DNA of 64,000 nucleotides from Bacteroidota bacterium (GTDB lineage: Bacteria; Bacteroidota; Bacteroidia; Bacteroidales; F082): assembly GCA_016715945.1 (NCBI GenBank), contig JADJXJ010000001.1:558001-622000 (forward strand), given 5' to 3'. Positions 1-8,781 of this stretch are shown here, in pieces. The notes below the pieces were generated by a model. That model searched no databases. It was given only the letters and a program-made list of their open reading frames with translations, and was not told the origin of the DNA. The number at the start of each line of letters is the position of its first letter. Positions within the stretch are counted from its first letter, which is position 1. The position numbers and the translations under genes are program-made.

Positions 1-556
<556 letters not shown>

Positions 557-656
557 TTTTCTGTGGTTATGGTATATGAGTTGTTGGGTTTAGGTGATGA
601 GAAAGTCTTTAACGAAGTTTTGTGTCTTGTTTGTCCTGTGTTGATGTGGATGGAAT

Positions 657-705
657 GGGTAACGGGTTACGGGTTAAGAGTTACGGGTTACGGGTTACGG
701 GTTAC
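657..705 (+). repeat. Heptamer tandem repeat (GGGTTAC)n in the 23S-5S spacer
   Basis: Seven consecutive 7-base units are visible: gggtaac, gggttac, gggttaa, gagttac, then three exact gggttac copies, followed by another GGG. The last four GGG runs (685, 692, 699, 706), separated by 4-base loops, fit the G-quadruplex pattern on the RNA-like strand. The array lies between 23S and 5S and would be transcribed as part of the rRNA precursor. Whether it has a role in processing or is only a slippage-prone repeat is unknown. Confidence 0.9.
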
Positions 706-719
706 GGGAGTTGAACACC

Positions 720-740
720 GCTCACTGCTCACCGCTCACC
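720..740 (+). repeat. Second heptamer repeat (GCTCACC)n in the 23S-5S spacer
   Basis: Three tandem 7-base units, gctcact, gctcacc, gctcacc, begin 15 bases after the GGGTTAC array. The repeat is C-rich and follows the G-rich array within the same spacer. The rest of the spacer (557-656 and 741-771) shows no tRNA and no other recognisable feature. Confidence 0.75.
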
Positions 741-771
741 ATTCATCACCCACACCACACACTAAAGAAAT

Positions 772-885
<114 letters not shown>

Positions 886-889
886 ATAC

Positions 890-926
890 AAAAACCCCGG
901 ACACAAAAGTGTTACGGGGTTTTTTG
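890..926 (+). terminator. Rho-independent terminator of the rRNA operon
   Basis: An extended hairpin pairs CCCCGG-ACAC with GTGT-TA-CGGGG around an AAAA loop, and is followed by a run of T (from 920). It sits about 5 bases after 5S, as expected for the end of an rRNA operon. Confidence 0.9.
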
Positions 927-1052
927 ATTTTTGACCAGCCAATTGCCTAAATCTTAATAAACATCAGGTGCCCATTGTTTGATGGGCACAAAGGTTAAAA
1001 CAAATAAGAATACATTGCAGATGGTAAGTGGCTGGCTGAAACAGCTGAAAAA

Positions 1053-2225
1053 TTACCTGCTTTTCATTTGAGGAGTAATGCTGATGCGTTCGTTGTTGCG
1101 ATATGCCACTACGAAAGCGTCGTGAATTCCCCGTCCCTGAAGCAGTTTGGCATACGACTCTGCTTCTGAGTAAGTCCGGAAACTGCCGGTGGAATAACGG
1201 TATAGCCCGTTTGAAACGTTCTCAACTATTGGGTTTTCAAACTGAACATCGCGAAATAGCGCCTGTGGATTATTAATCCGTCTGCTTGCGGCGTATATCT
1301 GAACCCTGTATTCAATGTCCGAACTTACAGCTTGTGGCGGAGAGGCAGCTGGCACAGCGGGTTGTGGTATTTCCAGTGCGGGTAGGGTCGGCTGCTGAAT
1401 TCTTTCGCCCGGAATTTCAGCAAACTTCTCGTAATCAATAACATATACAGGGCTTACCGGAGCCGTTCTGCGTACGGGACTCGTGGCAGGTTGCTTGCCA
1501 GGTGTGCGGCGGGGCGAAGGTGCGGAAAGTGGCAGGCGGTAATTGATGCCAAAATGTGTTTGAACCAGGATATCGTACTGATATCCATCGCGGTAATAAT
1601 CGAGATCATCAGATATTAGTGTGCTGAACATCCCTTCGGCGAAAAAATGTAATGAAGGTAATAGTTTGAACTGCAACCCGATGGCAGCAGGGAAAAAGAA
1701 AGCCTCACTTCGGAAATTGTTGGCAGCAGCAGTGGTGTAATCAATTATAATGTTGCCGTTTTGGGTATTTTTCCTTGTGGACTGCCACGAATTGTATCCA
1801 ACGCCCAGCGTACCATAGAGTGACACCCGACGGTCAGCAAGCCCCCAAAACAGGTTGCTCATGTTGAGGAACGAATGGGCAAAAAAGGTGTTGCTGTTTC
1901 CGGAAAACTCATTATTCAGCGGATTGCCATTGGAATAGTTTTCCTTTTGGGAATAGTGAGAAATCCTGTTGAAACCCAACCCGATTCCGTGTTTTTCGTT
2001 GAAATTGAAGCGGCCATAGAAACCAAAACTTGGTTTTGTTTCGCCGGAGAATTTTTGGAAATAATTTTTCTCGCTGATGTCTCCGTAATACTGACTGAAA
2101 CCACCGAATCCACCAAATTCGAGGTTCATTGATTCCTGACCATTGTTACCATTGCCGTTATTTTGAGCTTTGGCAGGAATAAACCATATCAGCAGAAACG
2201 CAGCAAACAAAATTCCTTTGCTCAT
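1053..2225 (-). CDS. Outer-membrane beta-barrel-like protein with C-terminal SPOR domain
   Basis: The 390-residue product starts with a clear signal peptide (about residues 1-20, cleavage after AKA). Residues 30-230 alternate aromatic and glycine-rich strands typical of a Bacteroidota beta-barrel protein. A Pro/Ser/Thr-rich linker runs from about 235 to 305. The C-terminal ~80 residues (EYRVQIYAAS... through FVVAYRNNER) read as a SPOR domain, which in known proteins binds denuded peptidoglycan glycans. The inferred role is a link between outer membrane and cell wall. The start overlaps the stop of the upstream TPR gene by 4 bases (ATGA), so the two are likely translationally coupled. The exact function is unknown. 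Confidence 0.75.
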   Translation of the reverse strand: MSKGILFAAFLLIWFIPAKAQNNGNGNNGQESMNLEFGGFGGFSQYYGDISEKNYFQKFSGETKPSFGFYGRFNFNEKHGIGLGFNRISHYSQKENYSNGNPLNNEFSGNSNTFFAHSFLNMSNLFWGLADRRVSLYGTLGVGYNSWQSTRKNTQNGNIIIDYTTAAANNFRSEAFFFPAAIGLQFKLLPSLHFFAEGMFSTLISDDLDYYRDGYQYDILVQTHFGINYRLPLSAPSPRRTPGKQPATSPVRRTAPVSPVYVIDYEKFAEIPGERIQQPTLPALEIPQPAVPAASPPQAVSSDIEYRVQIYAASRRINNPQALFRDVQFENPIVENVSNGLYRYSTGSFRTYSEAESYAKLLQGRGIHDAFVVAYRNNERISITPQMKSR

Positions 2226-3496
2226 GGCAGCCTGTATTTTCTAGGACAAATTGTTGACAGGTACTCGTTTGCACTTCCGTAGCCCAGGTCATATGCCTTT
2301 TTCCAGTCTTCGCAGGCGCCTTCAGTATTGTTCAGGTAATATTTGGCAACTCCTCTGTTGAAGAAATTCCGAATCCAGTTAGGATAATCTACAATCCGTG
2401 CGGGTCGCAACAGTATTGCCTTGTCGAACTCGGCTATGGCCTCACTGTGCAAGCCCATCTTGCTTTTTGTGTTTCCGCGATATGCATAAAGCATGAAGTC
2501 GTTCGAGGAGGGATTTTCTTCAAGGGCTTTGTTGAATGCTTCGATCGCTCCCAGATAATCTCCCATCTGATAACGAAGAATTCCCCAGTTGTAATGTCTT
2601 TCGTAAGCCGAGTTGGCTGCTTTCAGGTCAATATAGAAGGCCTTTGCGTTCTGAACAAAGCTCCGGTAAGTGCCAAAGTCAACTTCGTAGAATGTGCGTG
2701 TGAACAAATCCCGCCAGTTGTCGGGAGATGTCTGCATGCGGATCAGGTTGTCGTTCAGATATGTGCGCACCAGCTTAAACCTGACAGCTTCCTTGTCGCC
2801 AGCCTTAACTGGAAAAACAGCCAGAATGAGGTTGCCATCGCTGATGATTTTTCCCTGTTTGCGATCTTGAATAGCTTTGATGATCTGGGCTTCGTAACCT
2901 GTATTGCTTTGCTGAAAATTTTCGACCACGCCGGTGGCATAATTACGCAAACGTAAACCGCTTCCAAGAAAAACTGTTTTTTCGTAATTCTTGATCGTTC
3001 CTGTGAGAAAGCAACGTAAATCAACGAGGTACATTACGTTCCATGGTATGGGTTCCGGCAGCATTTCATTTAATTTTTCACTCCTGAAAACCCAATAGTC
3101 AATTGATTTATAGCTCCTCCAATTGCGCTGAAGGTATGAAAACTCGTATTCACCGTCGTTGTAAATCCTGACAAGCACATTATATTGTTCGTCGTCGATC
3201 ATTATCTTGTGAAGGTCGAGCCTAATAAAGTTGTCCTGCCCCAGCAGATCGTGCCCTTCCGGCCTGGATGTGACCGACCTGCTGTCAGCAAAAGGTATTT
3301 TATTTGGTTCGCTGTACCAGGTGCCATTGTCCTGCAATGCCCAACCTGTGGCGCTTGTGATCGAAGCAATCACAGGCGACATGATGGAGAAATCTTGCAA
3401 ATCAACAGTGCTTGTTTCCTGATTTCGTTGACCAAATAACTCGTAAGAAACTGAAAATAAGAACAATAATAGGAGTAAAACATTTGAGTGTTTCAT
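2222..3496 (-). CDS. Secreted TPR-repeat protein
   Basis: The product has an N-terminal signal peptide (MKHSNVLLLLLFLFSVSYELFG) and tetratricopeptide repeats near the C-terminus. The segment with NWGILRYQMGDYLGAIEAF and the one with GNTKSKMGLHSEAIAEFDKA are classic TPR units, followed by a third, degenerate one. The middle part (about 60-290) has no family I recognise. An ATG 8 codons upstream (3520) is also in frame; 3496 is preferred because it gives a compact signal peptide. It is the first gene of a two-gene operon with the SPOR protein downstream (4-base overlap). TPRs suggest protein-protein contact in the periplasm, but no specific function can be given. Confidence 0.7.
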   Translation of the reverse strand: MKHSNVLLLLLFLFSVSYELFGQRNQETSTVDLQDFSIMSPVIASITSATGWALQDNGTWYSEPNKIPFADSRSVTSRPEGHDLLGQDNFIRLDLHKIMIDDEQYNVLVRIYNDGEYEFSYLQRNWRSYKSIDYWVFRSEKLNEMLPEPIPWNVMYLVDLRCFLTGTIKNYEKTVFLGSGLRLRNYATGVVENFQQSNTGYEAQIIKAIQDRKQGKIISDGNLILAVFPVKAGDKEAVRFKLVRTYLNDNLIRMQTSPDNWRDLFTRTFYEVDFGTYRSFVQNAKAFYIDLKAANSAYERHYNWGILRYQMGDYLGAIEAFNKALEENPSSNDFMLYAYRGNTKSKMGLHSEAIAEFDKAILLRPARIVDYPNWIRNFFNRGVAKYYLNNTEGACEDWKKAYDLGYGSANEYLSTICPRKYRLP

Positions 3497-3648
3497 TTTC
3501 AGATTTTTATTAGTCGGCATAATTACCCGGTTTGCTCAGACGAAATTACGAACATAAATTTGAAACTTCTAATTTAGTTCGTAATATGTCTCAGAAATAT
3601 AGTTCATTGGGATTAAATTATTAACAGTTCCATCAACAAAAACAGTGC

Positions 3649-6273
3649 TCAGACAGTCTTCAATGTTTCGAGGAGATCATTAGCGGCTGTGTCCAGTCCT
3701 GATGGATTTTTTCCACCGGCAGTTGCCAGAAATTTCTGGCCGCCGCCACCACCCTGAATATGTTTGGCTGCCTGCCGGATCAAAGCTGAGGCATCAAACC
3801 CTCTGTTCGTCACCAGCTCGTCGGAAAATGCAAGCACCATGTTCGCTTTGCCATCGAGGCTTCCGTGCAGTAAAACTGCACAATGGTCAGCTTTATTTCT
3901 CAGGAGCGATGCGATGCTTTTGAGCATTTCGGTGTCTTCATTCAGCGAGGCTTCGATGATCAAAAGCTTGCCTTCGGTATTTGCATTGCTGTATAACTGC
4001 GCAGCGATGCGCGCGGCTTTCTCGCTTTGCATTGCTTCAATCTTTTTCTGCAGATCGTTGTTGTGGTCAGCAAGCTGCTGCACACCCTTTACTATATCGC
4101 CCGTGCTGCGCACAATTTCGCGTATCGCATGCAACTGGTCGAGCTGTTTGTCAACCCAGATTTCGGCGGCCCTGCCGGTAACTGCTTCAACGCGGCGTAT
4201 GCCAGCAGCAATGGCGCCTTCGCTGACAATTTTGAACAGCCCGATCTGACCGGTGGCCGGCACGTGTGTTCCACCACAAAGCTCAACGGAATAATCTCTG
4301 TCGAACATGATCACCCTGACCTTTTCGCCGTATTTTTCGCCAAAAAGCGCCATGGCACCCATAGCTTTGGCCTCGTCGAGCGGAATACCATTGAGCTCTT
4401 CGCGGGCTACGTTTTCCCGAATTTTTTCATTTACCAGCCGTTCAACTTCGCGTATTTCTTCATGGGTCATTTTCCCAAAATGACTGAAGTCGAAACGAAG
4501 GCGTTCATGATCCACGAGCGAACCTTTCTGCTCCACATGTGTGCCCAGCACCCTGCGCAGCGCTGCGTGCATCAGGTGTGTTGCGCTGTGGTTGTTGGCA
4601 GTGGCTTTCCGCTTTTCTGCATCCACTCTGGCGATAAATGCACGCTCTGGCCATTGGGGTGGCTCGTTGACGATGTGCACAATCAGGTTGTTTTCCTTGA
4701 TGGTGTTGACCACCTCTATGCGCTCGTCATGGTTTGTGAGATAACCCGTGTCGCCAACCTGTCCGCCCGACTCGGCATAGAAAGGTGTGCGATCCAGTAC
4801 GATTTCGTAATGCTTTTTCTTCTTGGCAACAACTTCGCGGTATTTGAGAATTCTGACTTCCTCTTCGAGCTGCTGATAACCGACAAAAATCGTAGGCTGA
4901 TCGCTTTGGCTCACTACCACCCAGTCGCCGGCAGCTACTTCGGCAGCTTTTCGTGAGCGTTCTTTTTGCTCAGCCAGCTTTTCAGCAAATTCGTCCATGT
5001 TGACGCTCAGTCCTTGTTCGCGGGCCAGCAAGTTTGTCAGGTCGATTGGGAAACCATAGGTGTCGAAGAGTTCAAAGGCAAAGGCGCCGCTGATTTCGGT
5101 GCCTTCGGGATGATTGGCCACATGATGCTCGAAACGTCGGATACCATGCGAAAGTGTGCGCAGGAATGCAGCCTCTTCTTCGTGTATTACCTTAGATACC
5201 AGATCCTTTTGCTTTTCAAGCTCTTCGAATGTGTCGGCCATCTTGCCCGAAAGTACGGGGAGCAATTTGTACACAAAGGGCTCATCAAAACCTAGGTAGG
5301 TGTATCCGTAGCGGATAGCCCTGCGCAAAATGCGACGGATTACGTAGCCTGCACCGGTGTTCGAAGGCAACTGGCCGTCGGCAATGGTAAATGCAACTGC
5401 CCGCAGGTGATCGGCTATTACCCGCATTGCAACGTCGGATTGCTCATTGCTACCATAGCTTTTGCCCGATAATCTGGAAATCTCGGCTATGATATCCTGA
5501 AAAATGTCTGTGTCGTAGTTCGATTTTTTGCCTTGAAGCACCATAGTCAGGCGTTCGAAGCCCATGCCTGTATCCACATGGCGGGCAGGGAGTTTCTCAA
5601 GCTTACCCGATGCGGTGCGATTGAATTCGATAAATACAAGATTCCAGATCTCGATTACCAGGGGATGCCCTGTATTAACCAGGTCTTTGCCTGCAATGGC
5701 ATCGCATTCGTGCTGGTCGCGAATGTCCACATGTATTTCAGAGCATGGGCCGCACGGGCCTGTGTCGCCCATTTCCCAGAAATTGTCTTTTTTGCTGCCG
5801 TAAATGATGCGTTCTACCGGAACGATTTCTTTCCAATAAGAAAATGATTCATCATCGCGTTCAAGCTGTTCGGCAGGATCTCCCCCAAACACAGTTACAT
5901 AAAGCCGGTCTTTTTCAATGCCATACACTTCGGTGAGCAACTCCCATGCCCAGGCGATGGCTTCTTTTTTGAAATAATCGCCAAACGACCAGTTGCCAAG
6001 CATCTCGAACATGGTGTGGTGGTATGTGTCGTAGCCTACCTCCTCAAGGTCGTTGTGTTTGCCCGAAACTCGCAGACATTTTTGTGTGTCTGCAATACGG
6101 GGCGCCTTGGGCTGTGCATTACCGAGAAAATATTCCTTAAACTGGTTCATGCCGGCATTGGTAAACATGAGTGTAGGGTCATCCTTCACCACAATCGGAG
6201 CCGAGGGAACAATAAGATGCGATTTGGACCTGAAAAAATCCAGAAAAGTCTTTCTAATTTCTACCGAGTTCAT
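3649..6273 (-). CDS. alaS: Alanine--tRNA ligase
   Basis: Charges tRNA-Ala with alanine in the cytoplasm. The 874-residue length is standard for bacterial AlaRS. The N-terminus carries the class II motifs (FTNAGMNQFKEYFLG near residue 40; RRILRRAIRYGY near 315). The editing domain shows the zinc-binding HSATHLMH and CGGTH motifs. The C-terminal domain ends with the glycine-rich GGGGGQKFLATAGG found in full-length enzymes. All major domains are present and no frameshift is seen. It is transcribed alone, divergently from the M23 peptidase gene, with a TAAATTTG box at 6326-6333 about 50 bases before the ATG. Confidence 0.98.
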   Translation of the reverse strand: MNSVEIRKTFLDFFRSKSHLIVPSAPIVVKDDPTLMFTNAGMNQFKEYFLGNAQPKAPRIADTQKCLRVSGKHNDLEEVGYDTYHHTMFEMLGNWSFGDYFKKEAIAWAWELLTEVYGIEKDRLYVTVFGGDPAEQLERDDESFSYWKEIVPVERIIYGSKKDNFWEMGDTGPCGPCSEIHVDIRDQHECDAIAGKDLVNTGHPLVIEIWNLVFIEFNRTASGKLEKLPARHVDTGMGFERLTMVLQGKKSNYDTDIFQDIIAEISRLSGKSYGSNEQSDVAMRVIADHLRAVAFTIADGQLPSNTGAGYVIRRILRRAIRYGYTYLGFDEPFVYKLLPVLSGKMADTFEELEKQKDLVSKVIHEEEAAFLRTLSHGIRRFEHHVANHPEGTEISGAFAFELFDTYGFPIDLTNLLAREQGLSVNMDEFAEKLAEQKERSRKAAEVAAGDWVVVSQSDQPTIFVGYQQLEEEVRILKYREVVAKKKKHYEIVLDRTPFYAESGGQVGDTGYLTNHDERIEVVNTIKENNLIVHIVNEPPQWPERAFIARVDAEKRKATANNHSATHLMHAALRRVLGTHVEQKGSLVDHERLRFDFSHFGKMTHEEIREVERLVNEKIRENVAREELNGIPLDEAKAMGAMALFGEKYGEKVRVIMFDRDYSVELCGGTHVPATGQIGLFKIVSEGAIAAGIRRVEAVTGRAAEIWVDKQLDQLHAIREIVRSTGDIVKGVQQLADHNNDLQKKIEAMQSEKAARIAAQLYSNANTEGKLLIIEASLNEDTEMLKSIASLLRNKADHCAVLLHGSLDGKANMVLAFSDELVTNRGFDASALIRQAAKHIQGGGGGQKFLATAGGKNPSGLDTAANDLLETLKTV

Positions 6274-6325
6274 TACGAGATGCTTATGGGTTATTTTCCA
6301 ATTTTTAACATGGGGAAACAGGCTG

Positions 6326-6333
6326 CAAATTTA
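6326..6333 (-). promoter_or_regulatory. -7 promoter box for alaS
   Basis: Minus-strand TAAATTTG matches the Bacteroidota -7 consensus TAnnTTTG, about 53 bases upstream of the alaS ATG. A clear -33 TTTG element is not seen. Confidence 0.55.
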
Positions 6334-6344
6334 GTTTAAAATGT

Positions 6345-6352
6345 TAACTTTG
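6345..6352 (+). promoter_or_regulatory. -7 promoter box for the M23 peptidase / MerR pair
   Basis: TAACTTTG matches TAnnTTTG. It lies over an in-frame ATG at 6341, so that codon would not be transcribed from this promoter; this fixes the peptidase start at 6380. It is back-to-back with the alaS box 12 bases away. Confidence 0.6.
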
Positions 6353-6379
6353 CTTGTTGCAAAAATTAAGCCCGGGCTG

Positions 6380-7351
6380 ATGGCCAAACCAAAATATGTT
6401 TTTAATCAGAAAACGCTCAGCTATGAGCCATATCGCGTAACATGGAAGCTCCGTCTGTGGCGTTTCTTCACATTTATACTCACGAGCGGGGCGTTTGGTG
6501 CAGTTGCATTTTTATTATTTCTGGAGTTCTTTGGTTCGCCCACTGAGCGCCGCCTGCGCAGAGAGCTTGAAAACATGGCGTTTCAATATGAGCAGTTAAA
6601 TGATAAAATGGAAAACATGGAAAAACTGCTCAAAGATATTCAGCAACGTGACGATAACATTTACCGCATTATTTTTGAAGCCGAGCCTGTTCCCTCGAGC
6701 ATCAGGCAAGCGGGTTATGGCGGGGTTGACCGCTATGCCAGCCTGACAGGATTCAACAATTCAGAATTGATTATTGAAACACATAAAAGGCTGGATCGTA
6801 TTGCAAGTCAGTTGTATGTGCAATCGAAATCGTTCGACGAAGTTTACGAGCTTGCACGCGACAAATCGCGAATGCTGGCCTCGCTTCCGGCAATTCAGCC
6901 CTTGCGCCTCAATGATTTCCGTGCGATTACTTCGCATTATGGGGTGAGGTTAGATCCGTTTTACAAAGTGTACAAATTTCACGAGGGGGTCGACTTTTCT
7001 ACTCCGGTGGGTACAGAAGTGTTTGCCACAGGAGATGGCGTAGTCGAATCAGTTGACCGGAACTATTTTGGTTACGGCAATACCATTATCATCAATCACG
7101 GCTATGGATATCAGACCGTTTATGCACACCTCAGTGCGTTTTCGGTGAAGAAAGGTGAAAAGGTAAAGCGCGGACAGAAAATAGGAAAGACGGGCAACTC
7201 AGGCAAGAGCACTTCTCCACACCTGCATTATGAAGTGCGAAAAAATGGTCGGCCGGTAAATCCGATCAATTTCTTCTTCAACGACCTTACTCCCGAGCAA
7301 TACAAGCAAATTCTTGAGTTGTCTGCACTACCTTCGCAATCGATGGACTAA
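6380..7351 (+). CDS. Membrane-anchored M23 family metallopeptidase
   Basis: Likely cleaves peptidoglycan crosslinks in the periplasm, as M23 (lysostaphin/LytM-type) enzymes do. A transmembrane anchor lies near residues 25-55 (WRFFTFILTSGAFGAVAFLL), followed by a coiled-coil stretch (about 60-95). The C-terminal M23 domain has its zinc ligands visible: HEGVDFS (H and D) and HLHYE (HxH). With the active motifs intact it is predicted to be catalytic rather than an EnvC/NlpD-like activator, though that is not certain. The ATG at 6380 is chosen because the -7 box lies upstream of it. A MerR regulator starts 6 bases downstream on the same strand, so the two probably form an operon. Confidence 0.88.
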   Translation: MAKPKYVFNQKTLSYEPYRVTWKLRLWRFFTFILTSGAFGAVAFLLFLEFFGSPTERRLRRELENMAFQYEQLNDKMENMEKLLKDIQQRDDNIYRIIFEAEPVPSSIRQAGYGGVDRYASLTGFNNSELIIETHKRLDRIASQLYVQSKSFDEVYELARDKSRMLASLPAIQPLRLNDFRAITSHYGVRLDPFYKVYKFHEGVDFSTPVGTEVFATGDGVVESVDRNYFGYGNTIIINHGYGYQTVYAHLSAFSVKKGEKVKRGQKIGKTGNSGKSTSPHLHYEVRKNGRPVNPINFFFNDLTPEQYKQILELSALPSQSMD

Positions 7352-7357
7352 TTGCTT

Positions 7358-7735
7358 ATGGCCAAATCTGAGAAGGTTTATTACAGCATTGGCGAGGTGG
7401 CTGCGATGTTCAATGTAAGCACCTCGCTCATCCGTTTCTGGGAGAAAGAATTTGATGTGCTCAGGCCGCATAAAAACAAGAAGGGAAACCGGCTTTTCAC
7501 GCAACGCGACCTTAAAAACCTTCACATCATTTACAACCTGGTCAAAATTAAAGGTTACACCCTTCAGGGCGCAAGAGAAGCTATCAGGAATGATTTCGAA
7601 GACCTTGACCGTAAGATGACCATTCTGCAAACGCTCCAGGCAGCACATTCTTTGCTGCAAGAGCTCGACAAAGAATTGGAATCGCGTCAGAAACCAGAAA
7701 CTCCTGCTCAGAAAAAGCGTCCTTCGGCCAGATAA
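7358..7735 (+). CDS. MerR family transcriptional regulator
   Basis: The ~125-residue product begins with a MerR winged helix-turn-helix: YYSIGEVAAMFNVSTSLIRFWEKEF followed by the wing (PHKNKKGNRLFTQRDLKNL) and a short coiled coil. There are no C-terminal cysteines of metal-sensing MerR members, so the effector is not predictable. ATG 7358 is chosen over the in-frame TTG at 7352. The preceding peptidase gene ends 6 bases upstream. The last 28 bases overlap the end of the convergent hldD gene, so the Lys/Arg-rich tail (QKKRPSAR) shares DNA with the hldD C-terminus. Confidence 0.88.
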   Translation: MAKSEKVYYSIGEVAAMFNVSTSLIRFWEKEFDVLRPHKNKKGNRLFTQRDLKNLHIIYNLVKIKGYTLQGAREAIRNDFEDLDRKMTILQTLQAAHSLLQELDKELESRQKPETPAQKKRPSAR

Positions 7736-8676
7736 TTTCCGATATAGTCCGCTACTCCATCTTCAAGGGTGGTGAAGGCCTTGTCGTAACCGGCACGACG
7801 CAGTTTCGACATATCAGCCTCGGTAAAATACTGATACTTATCCCGAATGTCTTCCGGAGTGTCAGCAAATTGAATCTCAGGCGTCCGGCCCATTGCCTTA
7901 AACGAAGCATACGCCAGATCGAGAAAAGTGCGTGCTTTTCCGGTGCCGAGATTGTACAGCCCGCTCTGAGGTTGCCGGTTCATAAGGAAAACGATGACCG
8001 AAGCCACATCTTTCACATACACGAAGTCGCGCAATTGCTTGCCGTCTTCAAAATCGGGCCGGTGCGACCTGAAAAGCACCATACGGCCACTCTGACTGAT
8101 TTGCCTGAAAGCGTGGAAAATCACTGAAGCCATCCGGCCCTTGTGATACTCATTGGGGCCGTACACATTAAAAAACTTTAGGCCAGCCCAAAAGGGAGGG
8201 GTGTGGTCTTGCCTCAGCACCCATTTGTCCACCTCATTCTTTGATACACCATACGGATTGAGCGGGCTCAAACGGAACGGCAGCTCGTGGTCGTCGGTAT
8301 AGCCCAGGCTGCCATCACCGTATGTGGCTGCAGATGAAGCATATACAAAAGGTATATCGTGGCTGCTGCAAATTTTCCACAACGATTGTGTGTAGCGTAC
8401 ATTCAGCTCGTCGAAAATACTGGCATTAAACTCGGTGGTATCGGTGCGTGCACCAAGATGAATTACCCATTCCACTCCGGCTGCATGCTGCAGCAGCCAG
8501 TTTTCAAATACATCTCTATGAATCAGCTCTTTGTATTTCTTGCCTTCGAAATTCGGCTTTTTGTCGCTGCGGCTGAAGTCGTCCACAAGCACCAGCTGCG
8601 AGGCAGGAAAAGCCTCCGAAAGCGCTCCTGCAACCACACTGCCAATAAAGCCGGCAGCCCCGGTAACAACAATCAT
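7708..8676 (-). CDS. hldD: ADP-L-glycero-D-manno-heptose 6-epimerase
   Basis: Epimerises ADP-D-glycero- to ADP-L-glycero-D-manno-heptose for the inner core of lipopolysaccharide. The ~322-residue product is an extended SDR: N-terminal NAD(P)-binding TGAAGFIGS (residues 5-13), then VDDFSRSDKKPNF, the catalytic YGVSK, FFNVYGPNEYHKGRMAS typical of HldD, and RDFVYVKDV. The frame is open upstream to 9261, but a -7 box (TAAATTTG) sits at 8692-8699 just before the ATG at 8676, and the sequence upstream of it is antisense to another gene. The 3' end overlaps the convergent merR gene by 28 bases. Confidence 0.93.
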   Translation of the reverse strand: MIVVTGAAGFIGSVVAGALSEAFPASQLVLVDDFSRSDKKPNFEGKKYKELIHRDVFENWLLQHAAGVEWVIHLGARTDTTEFNASIFDELNVRYTQSLWKICSSHDIPFVYASSAATYGDGSLGYTDDHELPFRLSPLNPYGVSKNEVDKWVLRQDHTPPFWAGLKFFNVYGPNEYHKGRMASVIFHAFRQISQSGRMVLFRSHRPDFEDGKQLRDFVYVKDVASVIVFLMNRQPQSGLYNLGTGKARTFLDLAYASFKAMGRTPEIQFADTPEDIRDKYQYFTEADMSKLRRAGYDKAFTTLEDGVADYIGNYLAEGRFF

Positions 8677-8691
8677 ACACTTAATTTTTGG

Positions 8692-8699
8692 CAAATTTA
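8692..8699 (-). promoter_or_regulatory. -7 promoter box for hldD
   Basis: Minus-strand TAAATTTG fits TAnnTTTG and lies about 16 bases before the hldD ATG, giving a leader of only about 10 nt. Confidence 0.6.
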
Positions 8700-8781
8700 G
8701 AGAATAAGGCGGGCGAAACAGCCGGGAATTTGCAATGTTTCCCGACTTTTGCAATGTAACGTCTCCAATATCATTCGTATA

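Noticed and set aside
557..771. Possible tRNA in the 23S-5S spacer
   Set aside because: No cloverleaf or TTCGA-type T-arm is seen; the spacer is made of heptamer repeats and plain sequence.
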